53,041 nt of DNA, from NCBI GenBank assembly GCA_003599055.1, contig QZIM01000019.1, positions 1 to 53,041 on the forward strand, read 5' to 3'. This DNA is from Candidatus Woesearchaeota archaeon (GTDB taxonomy: Archaea; Nanobdellota; Nanobdellia; Woesearchaeales; ARS49). The notes under the pieces are model-generated. The model did no database searches. It was given only the letters and a program-made list of their open reading frames with translations, and had not been told where the DNA came from. A program made the position numbers and the translations under genes. Shown here piece after piece: positions 22,821-30,616 of this stretch (positions within the stretch are counted from its first letter, which is position 1; each line of letters opens with the position of its first letter).

Positions 22821-23285
22821 CTATTTTCTCTTCTTTTTTTGCACTTTCTCTGCCTGCTCAGTGATGGTTTTTATGTCCTCAATTGCGCAATCAAGCTCGT
22901 CCAAATCCTCAAGCGCGTCTTTTACGTCGCCTCTCTCGAGCTTATGCAGCCTGCCGGTTAAATCGACGGTGCTCTGCGCGCGCCTCGCCGCGTTGAGGTC
23001 GTTTTGAGCGCTCCTGCTATTCCTGTCAATACCATCTTCGTGCGCCTTGGACTCGCGCTCGAGTTCCGCCCTTGCGGTCTTGACGGCTTTCTCCACCGCC
23101 TTTGCTTCAGAGCCAACCTTCCTTTCGGCTTCCTGCATCAACTGCGCAATTGACTTACCGCCATCCTCCTCGCCCAGAATCTCCCTTGCCCTCTTGAGGG
23201 CATCCTCCATTGAGCCTGCCAAATGAAGCTCCTTGAGCGAGCGCGCCAGTTCGTGAATCCTTGCCTCCCTGTCCCCTTTTGGCAT
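22821..23285 (-). CDS. Coiled-coil hypothetical protein
   Basis: The 154-aa soluble protein is almost all predicted helix and very rich in Glu, Lys, Arg and Ala. Long heptad-patterned stretches run from about 45 to 145 (AEKAVKTARAELERESKAHE-like content, DVKDALEDLDELDCAIEDI). No enzymatic motif is seen. CTATATATAAT (about 23307-23317) lies 27 nt upstream of the ATG. It is divergent from the Yip1/FecR/cyclase operon. Confidence 0.6.
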   Translation of the reverse strand: MPKGDREARIHELARSLKELHLAGSMEDALKRAREILGEEDGGKSIAQLMQEAERKVGSEAKAVEKAVKTARAELERESKAHEDGIDRNSRSAQNDLNAARRAQSTVDLTGRLHKLERGDVKDALEDLDELDCAIEDIKTITEQAEKVQKKKRK

Positions 23286-23365
23286 ACTTTGTCCGTGGGT
23301 GCCCTATTATATATAGATTATGCGCCTCCACAACCCTTTTAAATACCTCCCTCTCCTGCCTGCCA

Positions 23366-23917
23366 ATGCAGTACTTCCGTATGCTCCTTGACGTCCTTGG
23401 CTGTCCGGACCTTGTTGCAGCCAAGCTTCCCAAACAAAAAGGGTACCGGGATGCCGTCCTCTTTACCGCAATCACCACCCTTATCGGGACACTCCCCATC
23501 ATCCTCTTTTTCAGCTGGGTATCCTTTGAGAACCTCGCCGTTCCCCTGCGGGTACTTCTTGCACTCCTCATCACGCTCATCGCATCCGCACTCTCCCCCG
23601 CACTCGCCCTCATCCAGGCGTGGATTTTACAGCACGCACTTTTGCTCCTCGGCGGAAAAGGACGGCTTGACGGTTCGTTTCGCGCAGTCGCCTTTGCCTC
23701 CGCCCCCAAAATACTCTCCAGCATTCCCTTCATCAACCTTGCCGCAGGCATCTGGTCAATTGTCCTCTCCTTACTCTTCTTATCAAAAGTACACAACGTA
23801 AGCCTGCTGCGGGCGCTCGCAGCATTCCTCATCCTGATTCTATTCACCACTCTTATCGCGCTCATCATCGGATTCGCCCTCACTCCCCTTATCGCACTTA
23901 CGGCAGGTGAACTATGA
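23366..23917 (+). CDS. Yip1-like integral membrane protein
   Basis: The 183-aa protein has about five hydrophobic helices in the order of the Yip1/YIF1 family: a helix after KQKGYRDAVLFTAITTLIG, then PLRVLLALLITLIASALSPALALIQAWILQHALLLLGG, FRAVAFASAPKILSSIPFINL, and two C-terminal helices. Prokaryotic Yip1-domain proteins are uncharacterised membrane proteins. It is the first gene of a three-gene operon: its stop overlaps the FecR ATG (ATGA). CTTTTAAATAC lies 26 nt before the ATG at 23366. Confidence 0.75.
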   Translation: MQYFRMLLDVLGCPDLVAAKLPKQKGYRDAVLFTAITTLIGTLPIILFFSWVSFENLAVPLRVLLALLITLIASALSPALALIQAWILQHALLLLGGKGRLDGSFRAVAFASAPKILSSIPFINLAAGIWSIVLSLLFLSKVHNVSLLRALAAFLILILFTTLIALIIGFALTPLIALTAGEL

Positions 23918-25023
23918 AAAAAATCGTCATTGCAATTGTCATCATCGCGCTCCTCGCACTCGGCGCATTCTTCCTGCTTCGCCCAGGCCCTGCAACTCCC
24001 GCACTCCTCTACCTTGACGGCAGCGACGTTTCCGTAAACACCGGAAACGGATGGGTTCCCGCAACTGACGAAATGGAACTGCGCGCAGGCTCCGCAATCA
24101 AGACCGGCTCTGACACCGCAACCGTTGTCCTTATGGAAGGCGAACTCGTCCTCCTTGAGCCAAACACGGAAATCACCCTTGAACACATCAGCAAAAAAGC
24201 AATCCGCATCAGCCAACAGGCAGGAGAAACCCTCAACAAAATTACAAAATTGTCCGGAGTACAAAGTTATACCGTGGAGAGCCCAAGCACCGTCGCCACG
24301 GTCCGCGGAACCACCTTCTTTTACAGCGACGAAGAAGTAACGGTTGAAGACGGAACGGTTAGCTATGGGCCAAAGAGCGAGCCGAACAAGCTATCGGTTG
24401 GAGCAGGCAAAAAAGCAAGAAAGGGAAGCTATTCACTCATCGACATTGCCGAACAAGACCGCGCCAAATTCGAACAGCGAAGAGCCCGCCAGCTTCGCGC
24501 ACTTGAACGCGTACGCGAGCGCGAAATCCGAAAACACCAAACCATCCTCTCCTTTGCCGAAAAAAGAGGGCTCACCCCGGAAAAACGCCAGCAAAAACTC
24601 GCAGAGATTGACACAAACCCCTCGCCAACCGAAGATGACGCGTACAACCAGGCGCCCGGCTTTTTGAAACCAAAAGCAGAGCGAACATACAGACTTACAA
24701 AAGAGATTAAGAAAGTGCGCGCGGCAAGACAGGCAGGAACCCTGCAAACCCGAACGCCTGCAGGCGGAACCACCGCACCTCTGCAAAACAATTGCGCGGT
24801 CCCAAGCGGATGCAGAACCTATGATTCTGAATGCGGCGGAAAAGGCAGCGAACGCCTCTTTATTGACGGCGTGTACCAAAAATGCGTTGACGCAACCAAA
24901 GCCGCAACTGAAGGCATTGATTACTGCGGCAGAACCATTCGCGCCCAAGGAGACCGCACGTGCAGCTATATGACCAATGACTATCAGGAACGGTCACGCT
25001 GCCTTTGCCCGAGCCACGCATGA
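23914..25023 (+). CDS. FecR-domain membrane-anchored protein
   Basis: The 369-aa protein has one N-terminal membrane helix (4-22) and an extracytoplasmic FecR domain (about 32-165): ALLYLDGSDVSVNTGNGW, LRAGSAIKTGSDTATVVLMEG, VESPSTVATVRGTTF, VTVEDGTVSY. A long charged coiled coil follows (about 175-275), then a Cys-rich C-terminus (about 290-369) with eight or more cysteines, probably disulfide-bonded. Bacterial FecR domains transmit envelope signals; here the neighbour is a CHASE2 cyclase, which in bacteria also often accompanies FecR domains. The stop overlaps the cyclase ATG (ATGA). Confidence 0.85.
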   Translation: MKKIVIAIVIIALLALGAFFLLRPGPATPALLYLDGSDVSVNTGNGWVPATDEMELRAGSAIKTGSDTATVVLMEGELVLLEPNTEITLEHISKKAIRISQQAGETLNKITKLSGVQSYTVESPSTVATVRGTTFFYSDEEVTVEDGTVSYGPKSEPNKLSVGAGKKARKGSYSLIDIAEQDRAKFEQRRARQLRALERVREREIRKHQTILSFAEKRGLTPEKRQQKLAEIDTNPSPTEDDAYNQAPGFLKPKAERTYRLTKEIKKVRAARQAGTLQTRTPAGGTTAPLQNNCAVPSGCRTYDSECGGKGSERLFIDGVYQKCVDATKAATEGIDYCGRTIRAQGDRTCSYMTNDYQERSRCLCPSHA

Positions 25024-26909
25024 ACCTCAAAAACCACCTTCTTGTTTCTTTTTTCGTTGGCGCAGTCTTGTCGCTCGCATTTATTCTCGGCATATTCTCA
25101 CACGCGCAAACCGCGCTGCAGGACACACTGTACGATGCGCCCATTGACCCGCGCATCGTGATAGTCGCAATTGACGATGCAAGCATCCAGCACATTGGCA
25201 GGTGGCCGTGGAACCGCAGCGCATATGCAGAATTGCTCCCAAAATTAGCCAATGCGAAAGCAGTCGGGATTGATATTGTCTTTAGCGAGCAAAGCGCTGC
25301 GGCGGATGACCGCGCGCTCGCAGACGCGCTTGAACCGCACACTGTTCTTGCAGCGGAATATACTGCGTTTGAGCAAGGACCGCAAGGACTCATTGGGACA
25401 AAACCACTCCTCCCCCTTCCCGAACTTCGCGAAAAAGCCCCGTACGGGATGGTCAACCTGATTACCGACAAGGACGGCAAAGTCCGCTCGACAAACACCG
25501 CGCTTGCCGAACCGCTCTTTGCTGAAAAAATCGCAGAACTCGCCGGCGCAAAAATTCAAGCGGAAAACACCCGATACCTGTTCACTTTTTCCGACACCGC
25601 CCGATATCCCTCAATTCCATTCATTGACGCACTGCGCGGCGACTATACTTTTGCCGGCAAAATCGTTCTCATCGGCGCAACCGCCCCTGACCTGCACGAC
25701 TACCATCTCACCCCCGTCGGCAAAATGAGCGGCGTTGAAATTCAAGCAAACCTCATTGCAAGCATCCTCGCGGGACGGTCATGGCGGCACGAATCGCGCC
25801 TGATTGCAGTTATCGTCATTGTTCTTGCAAGCCTTGCCGTCGGCTTCCTTTTCACGCGCCTTAACGCGTGGATTGCAGGGCTTGCCGCGCTCGGGCTTGC
25901 TTTTGCATACCTTGTAATTGCAGTCCTCTTCAGTTCATCATACATTCTACTTGACCTGGTTTTTGCACCATTGTCCCTTATCTCAAGCTACGTCGCAAAC
26001 CTCACCCACCACTACCTGCTTGAACGAAAACAAAAGCAATACATCCACGACGCATTTTCGCGCTACGTTGCTCCGGAAGTTGTCTCGCAATTGGTAAAAC
26101 ACCCGGAGAAACTTTCGCTTGGGGGCGAACGGCGCGAAATCACCATCTTCTTCTCCGACGTTCGCGGCTTTACCACTTTCTCTGAAGCGCTTAGTCCCGA
26201 GAAACTGGTACATTTGCTCAACGAATATTTGACTGCAATGACTGACATTATTATGGACCACGGTGGCGTTGTTGACAAATACATCGGCGATGCCATTATG
26301 GCATTTTGGGGAGCGCCCCTCGAACAGCCCGACCACGCGGTTCGGGCGGCAAACGCCACGATTGCGATGAATGAACGACTTAAACAACTGCAGAAAAAAT
26401 GGAAAGAAGAAGGATACCCGCTTGTTGAGATTGGCTGCGGCCTGAACACCGGCCCTGCAGTCATCGGCAATATGGGCTCGGATAAGCGATTCAACTATAC
26501 TGCTATGGGCGACACAATTAATCTGGGGTCTCGGCTTGAAGGCATCACCAAAGAATACGGCGTGAAGACCATTATTTCAGAGAGCACACAAAAGCAGCTT
26601 GACGAAACATTCTTTGTGCGCGAACTTGACCTAGTACGCGTGAAGGGAAAGAAAGAACCAATACGCATTTTTGAGTTGATTGGGAAAATTGATACGGTGA
26701 ACTTAAAACAAAAAGAGATGATTGGACATTTTGCGGCAGGACTTGCAAACTACCGCGCCAAAAAATTCAAGGACGCAATCCTTGACTTTGCCAAATCTGC
26801 GCGCGAAGGTGACCGTGCTTCTGAGTTATACATCGCGCGCTGCGAACACTTCATCAAAGAACACCCCGGAAACGAATGGGACTGCGTTTGGGTCATGAAG
26901 ACGAAGTAG
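25020..26909 (+). CDS. CHASE2-domain class III adenylate/guanylate cyclase
   Basis: The 629-aa protein has one N-terminal membrane helix (8-28), an external CHASE2 sensor (about 30-255; VIVAIDDASIQHIGRWPW, AVGIDIVFSE, GKIVLIGATAPDLHD), three membrane helices (about 261-325) and a cyclase domain (370-560). Catalytic residues are present: metal ligands D380 (FFSDVRGF) and D424 (KYIGDAIMAFWGAP), base-selecting K420 and T494 (NYTAMGDTIN), N501 and R505 for the transition state. Lys-Thr suggests class IIIb adenylate cyclase. A short helical C-terminus follows. It would turn an external signal into cAMP, a rarity in archaea, with FecR as likely partner. Confidence 0.92.
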   Translation: MNLKNHLLVSFFVGAVLSLAFILGIFSHAQTALQDTLYDAPIDPRIVIVAIDDASIQHIGRWPWNRSAYAELLPKLANAKAVGIDIVFSEQSAAADDRALADALEPHTVLAAEYTAFEQGPQGLIGTKPLLPLPELREKAPYGMVNLITDKDGKVRSTNTALAEPLFAEKIAELAGAKIQAENTRYLFTFSDTARYPSIPFIDALRGDYTFAGKIVLIGATAPDLHDYHLTPVGKMSGVEIQANLIASILAGRSWRHESRLIAVIVIVLASLAVGFLFTRLNAWIAGLAALGLAFAYLVIAVLFSSSYILLDLVFAPLSLISSYVANLTHHYLLERKQKQYIHDAFSRYVAPEVVSQLVKHPEKLSLGGERREITIFFSDVRGFTTFSEALSPEKLVHLLNEYLTAMTDIIMDHGGVVDKYIGDAIMAFWGAPLEQPDHAVRAANATIAMNERLKQLQKKWKEEGYPLVEIGCGLNTGPAVIGNMGSDKRFNYTAMGDTINLGSRLEGITKEYGVKTIISESTQKQLDETFFVRELDLVRVKGKKEPIRIFELIGKIDTVNLKQKEMIGHFAAGLANYRAKKFKDAILDFAKSAREGDRASELYIARCEHFIKEHPGNEWDCVWVMKTK

Positions 26910-26958
26910 AGTATAATTTGGGAAAATGCTTATTAATTCGCTTATCTCTCATTGAACT

Positions 26959-27426
26959 ATGAAAACCGAAACCGCAACATTCGCAGCAGGCTGCTTTTGG
27001 GGCGTCCAGGCAGCATTTGACGGCGTGAAAGGCGTAGTTAAAAGTTCCGTTGGGTATATGGGCGGCACGGTTGACAATCCTACCTACGAAATGGTTTGTA
27101 CGGATAGGACCGGGCACGCGGAAGTTGTGCACGTTGTGTTTGATTCTGAAATTGTTTCTTACAAACAACTGGTTGAGAAATTCTTTTCACTTCACGACCC
27201 AACGCAAATGAACCGGCAGGGACCGGATGTTGGACGGCAGTATCGCAGCGCGATATTTTATCATTCGCCTGAACAAAAGAAAATTGCGGAAGCGGTAAAA
27301 AAAGAGATGCAGAAAAAAAGCGAGAAAACAATTGTTACTGAAATTACTCCTGCGGGAACGTTTTACCCTGCGGAAGAATATCATCAGAAATATTTGGAGA
27401 AGAAGGGACTTAAGGTTTGTCACTAA
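26959..27426 (+). CDS. msrA: Peptide-methionine (S)-S-oxide reductase MsrA
   Basis: The 155-aa enzyme has the MsrA core with the active-site motif AAGCFWGVQAAFD (nucleophile Cys12), then VGYMGGTVDNPTYEMVCTDRTGHAEVV, HDPTQMNRQGPDVGRQYRSAIF and FYPAEEYHQKYL. A Cys near the C-terminus (KVCH) can act as resolving cysteine. It repairs oxidised methionine in the cytoplasm with thioredoxin-type reductants. GCTTATTAATTC lies about 25 nt before the ATG. Its last 17 nt overlap the convergent nuclease gene. Confidence 0.95.
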   Translation: MKTETATFAAGCFWGVQAAFDGVKGVVKSSVGYMGGTVDNPTYEMVCTDRTGHAEVVHVVFDSEIVSYKQLVEKFFSLHDPTQMNRQGPDVGRQYRSAIFYHSPEQKKIAEAVKKEMQKKSEKTIVTEITPAGTFYPAEEYHQKYLEKKGLKVCH

Positions 27427-28858
27427 TTTGCGCCAAATAATCCTTTACAACCATCGTTGCCCGCACGTCATCTTCGTTATAGTCAATAATTTTCTGCAGA
27501 ATCTTCTTGTCTTTTGTTCTGAGAAAGTCAAGGTAGAGTACAATGCTTTCCTGCGCGTCCGCCATTCCCCGCCACTCATAGCCAAGAAACTTTCCGATGT
27601 CTTTGAGCGAATTGCCCATCGTCGGGAACGCGACACACTTTCGCACTACATATAATATGTCGGCCATCCGCTTGATGATTGGCCACAAATTGATGCCATA
27701 CTTTTCCCCAAGCGCGCGCATATGCGTCTTTTCATACGGGCCGTAATGGTAAATCGGCGCCTTCGGATATTGTTTCATAAATTCAAGAAATTCATCAAGC
27801 ATCTGCTTCTCACCCTGCAAGTTCTCGGAAACAAACGGATGGAATGATACGCTGCCGTTTTCCCGCTTCAGGACGCCGATGAGATAATCCACCTTTACCA
27901 TTCCCTCTTCCGATTCGAGCTCGTCCGTTCCCTCAAAATCAAGAAACAACTCAACATCTGACTGCTGCAGTTTTGGCACCTCAATAATTTGCGGCTTCTT
28001 CTCCACAAACGCCCTTGCGTACGTCCTGATTTTTTCCTTTGTTGTCGATGTGAGCTCACCGTCAAAATCCTTCTCCAAAACGTCCCTTACCGTAAAAATT
28101 CCCTGTGCGTTCAGCTTCTCCTTTGCCGACGCGCCAACACTTGGCAGAATTGAAACATCATCAGCGTCCACCGCGCGCTTTATACAATATGACTCCCACG
28201 GCCACTTGCACGCCTTTGCCGTCGGCGACACGTCCTTGCCGCGCGCGATTGCGTGAATGTCATCAAGAATGTTTTTGAGCTCTGCTTCAAATTGCGAGTA
28301 CTCATACGAGTGCTCTTTTCCTTCTCGGTCAATAAGGAAGAATACTTCAGGCGTTACTCCCTGAACTTTACCGAGCAGATAATTGTAGAACGCGGCCTGC
28401 AGGATATACTCGCGCTTCATATTCTTCGCGCTCTTAATCTCCTTGACAATGTAATAATGGTCGCCAAAAATGCTCCTTTTGCCTTCCCTTCTTTCCAAAA
28501 CGTCAAAAATGCCCTCGATTTGTTCGGGCACGAAAAAGAAGGGCGCCTGCGTCAGAACTTTGGCGCCCTGACCGCAAAGCTCAAGCACCTTACGAAAACC
28601 CTCCTCAAAACTCGGCGCATCAATTTTCAGCGCATCGCCGAATTGCTCGTCCAGAACTTTTTTCTCGTGCGCAATACCGCGCTCAAAGAGGACGTGCAAA
28701 TACGCACTTGGCGGGTCTTTCGCATCCTTTGGCGCGAAAAAATCACACCAGACAAGAAACGGACTTGTTACGTAACGCCCAACCGTGCTTCCGGTTATGA
28801 ACTTTTTCGGCCACTCCCCCTGCATACATTCCTCGAAAAGACTCATTTTCTTCGTCAT
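27410..28858 (-). CDS. TM0106-family RecB-like nuclease with RNase H-like domain
   Basis: The 482-aa protein follows the TM0106 plan. A RecB/PD-(D/E)xK-like nuclease part (about 25-230) includes GIFDVLERREG, YYIVKEIKSAKNMKREYILQAAFYNYLL and CKWPWESYC, whose cysteines recall the Fe-S Cys cluster of this group. A helix-hairpin-like middle (about 232-285) includes LPSVGASAKEKLNAQGIFTV. An RNase H-like 3'-5' exonuclease part (about 305-475) has LFLDFEGTDELE, IYHYGPYEKTHM and YNEDDVRATMVV. It probably acts in DNA repair; substrate is unknown. The divergent 28935 gene shares the AT-rich region 28860-28905. Confidence 0.85.
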   Translation of the reverse strand: MTKKMSLFEECMQGEWPKKFITGSTVGRYVTSPFLVWCDFFAPKDAKDPPSAYLHVLFERGIAHEKKVLDEQFGDALKIDAPSFEEGFRKVLELCGQGAKVLTQAPFFFVPEQIEGIFDVLERREGKRSIFGDHYYIVKEIKSAKNMKREYILQAAFYNYLLGKVQGVTPEVFFLIDREGKEHSYEYSQFEAELKNILDDIHAIARGKDVSPTAKACKWPWESYCIKRAVDADDVSILPSVGASAKEKLNAQGIFTVRDVLEKDFDGELTSTTKEKIRTYARAFVEKKPQIIEVPKLQQSDVELFLDFEGTDELESEEGMVKVDYLIGVLKRENGSVSFHPFVSENLQGEKQMLDEFLEFMKQYPKAPIYHYGPYEKTHMRALGEKYGINLWPIIKRMADILYVVRKCVAFPTMGNSLKDIGKFLGYEWRGMADAQESIVLYLDFLRTKDKKILQKIIDYNEDDVRATMVVKDYLAQISDKP

Positions 28859-28934
28859 TCAAACACTGTTCAAAAACTTATTGCCCGAAAGCTTATAAAT
28901 GCACAGTTCTTCAAATACAACAAAAAGAGGAACA

Positions 28935-29540
28935 ATGCGGCACCCGGTCATCATCACGCTCAGCTTTTTTTTCATCACACTCTTTACGCTCCTGCAACTT
29001 GATATGCGTATGCCGACGATTACCGGTGCAGTAATTGCCGAAGAAGAACCTGCGCTCTATGCACACACGCTTGACCACGTTGCAAACAAACTCCTTGGAA
29101 CAGTCACCTTCCAATTTCCCTCCTCCTGCGGGCAGACCGCACAAGAACTCTACGATTCCATCGCACACCTGCCCCTTGAAGTTACCAGCGGCTTTCGCAC
29201 AAACGGCGAGAACCGCGTTGCATCCCTTAACTTCGGTATGGACCGCTACCTTGGAACCGTTGATATCGTTACCGGAAACCTCAACCAAAACAACCCCGAA
29301 GAAACCCTCCTCTCCCTTGGCGCACACAGCACGATTCGCATGCCGCCCGGCATTGCCCGCATAACCTTCCTTCGCATGAACCTCTACGGCAACCGCAACG
29401 GCATTTTCGTTATTTCCCGCGGCGACTTCTCCACCCCCTCACTTGACTGCGCATTTACCGTAACCGGCGGAAAAACCGAATGCACCTGCGAAGCACACCC
29501 GCACACCAGCTCAACATATGAAACGTGGACCGAAGCGTAA
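28935..29540 (+). CDS. Secreted or anchored surface protein, unknown
   Basis: The 201-aa protein has an N-terminal membrane helix (5-23) followed by the sequence TITGAVIAEEEP, a feature shared in part with the giant proteins further on. The rest is one predicted beta-rich extracellular domain with a cysteine (SCGQTAQELYDSI) and a C-terminal pair (ECTCEAHPH). I recognise no family. GAGGA just before the ATG and TTATAAATG near 28893-28901 give a short leader. Its 3' flank (29541-29695) contains the dispersed repeat and the pilin promoter. Confidence 0.65.
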   Translation: MRHPVIITLSFFFITLFTLLQLDMRMPTITGAVIAEEEPALYAHTLDHVANKLLGTVTFQFPSSCGQTAQELYDSIAHLPLEVTSGFRTNGENRVASLNFGMDRYLGTVDIVTGNLNQNNPEETLLSLGAHSTIRMPPGIARITFLRMNLYGNRNGIFVISRGDFSTPSLDCAFTVTGGKTECTCEAHPHTSSTYETWTEA

Positions 29541-29544
29541 AAAC

Positions 29545-29613
29545 AGTGGTTGGTAGTTGGTGGTTAGTGGTTGGTTGTCGGTGGTCAGTTCTCAGACGTC
29601 AGTAATCAGAACG
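29545..29613 (+). repeat. Dispersed GT-rich repeat, copy B
   Basis: GTGGTTGGTAGTTGG-type units (29546-29568) are followed by GTCAGTTCTCAGACGTCAGT and AATCAGAACG. The order matches copy A at 22690-22769. The first 23 nt are identical, inverted, to 6990-7012 inside the tRNA-Thr intron. There is no ORF and no sign of a transposase. Confidence 0.7.
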
Positions 29614-29633
29614 GATATGCCCTGAAAGATGAA

Positions 29634-29671
29634 AAAGTACGACGCAATATTTATATACAGAACTGTACTTT
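29634..29671 (+). promoter_or_regulatory. Pilin promoter framed by an inverted repeat
   Basis: AAAGTAC (29634-29640) and GTACTTT (29665-29671) frame the TATA box ATATTTATATA (29647-29657). A repressor or activator dimer could bracket the pre-initiation complex here. The transcript would start near 29678, leaving a leader with GAGGG before the ATG at 29696. Confidence 0.4.
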
Positions 29672-29695
29672 AAAACACCACAAAAGAGGGAAATA

Positions 29696-30331
29696 ATGAG
29701 AAACAAAAAAGCAGCACTTGAACTCTCCATCACTGCAATCGTCGTTCTCATCATCGCAATCACCGTCCTTGGCCTTGGCATCGGATTCATCAAAAAACAA
29801 TTCGGCGCAGGAACCGAACTCGTCTCAAAAGAACTCTCAAACATCAAAGAACAAATCAGAGACCAAGTCCGAACAGGCGGAGACCTGCTTGTTTTCCCGC
29901 CGCCCGAACAAGTTTCCATCGGACGACCTGAAGGAACATTCGTCGGCGTCCGAAACACCGCGGCAAACCCTGACGGAGACCGCGTCTGCTTCCGCGTCGA
30001 AGTCCGCTGCCTCCAACCATTCACGCCCGGCGGAGAATGCGTCCGCGGACAACCCGGTCCCGTCGCAGTCGGCGGCTACGACTTTGAACGACAAGGATAT
30101 GTAAGCCAAGTCAACTCAGAAGCAAACTGGTTCACCTCGCTCCTTGCCCAGTTCGACCTCAAAAACTACGAAGGCGATGTTTACGATGCAGTTATGCAAG
30201 TGCGCAACGTCCGCCCCGACACGTACAGTATGGAAATCAACATCTACAAAGCAAAAGGAGACCAGGCCTGCTCGGCAGCACCGGAATTCGAAAGCTACGC
30301 AAGCAAAACATTCGTCCTCAAGGTGGTCTAG
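29696..30331 (+). CDS. Archaeal type IV pilin-like protein (class III signal peptide)
   Basis: The 211-aa protein starts MRNKKAALELSITAIVVLII, a short basic leader followed by an uninterrupted hydrophobic helix, as in archaeal pilins and archaellins cleaved by PibD/FlaK-type peptidases, probably near the KKA/AL junction. The E in ALELS fits the conserved Glu near position +5. The globular part (about 60-211) is beta-rich with about six cysteines (CFRVEVRC, GGECV, ACS). No pilus ATPase or platform gene is in the window. It precedes a small membrane protein by 2 nt and then the giant surface genes. Confidence 0.8.
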   Translation: MRNKKAALELSITAIVVLIIAITVLGLGIGFIKKQFGAGTELVSKELSNIKEQIRDQVRTGGDLLVFPPPEQVSIGRPEGTFVGVRNTAANPDGDRVCFRVEVRCLQPFTPGGECVRGQPGPVAVGGYDFERQGYVSQVNSEANWFTSLLAQFDLKNYEGDVYDAVMQVRNVRPDTYSMEINIYKAKGDQACSAAPEFESYASKTFVLKVV

Positions 30332-30333
30332 TT

Positions 30334-30555
30334 ATGGCAAAAGTCAAACGCAGACTCAGCGGCGCAGAAGAATTTGACATCATGAAAATGGTCCTTGACA
30401 AGTTCCTCTGGCTCGGCACCGGCCTTTTAGGATTCGGCATTTATCGCTCGCTCGCAGTAGACGTCCAGGACGGGCTTTGGTACATCCTCGCAGGAGCGCT
30501 CGTTATGATACTCTTTGCGTGGTTTATCATTTCAGAATTCGAGCGCATCCGCTGA
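30334..30555 (+). CDS. Small two-helix membrane protein
   Basis: The 73-aa protein has a basic N-terminus (AKVKRRLSGAEEFDIMKM) and two hydrophobic helices (about 24-40 and 47-66), ending FERIR. Its ATG lies 2 nt after the stop of the pilin-like gene, so it is co-transcribed with it and is a candidate pilin assembly or anchoring helper. That role rests only on position. Its product has no recognised family. Confidence 0.65.
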   Translation: MAKVKRRLSGAEEFDIMKMVLDKFLWLGTGLLGFGIYRSLAVDVQDGLWYILAGALVMILFAWFIISEFERIR

Positions 30556-30616
30556 TTTCTTTCATTTTTTCTCTCGACGAAATGTTTATATAGTCTGCTT
30601 TATCTCATTGCAAAAG

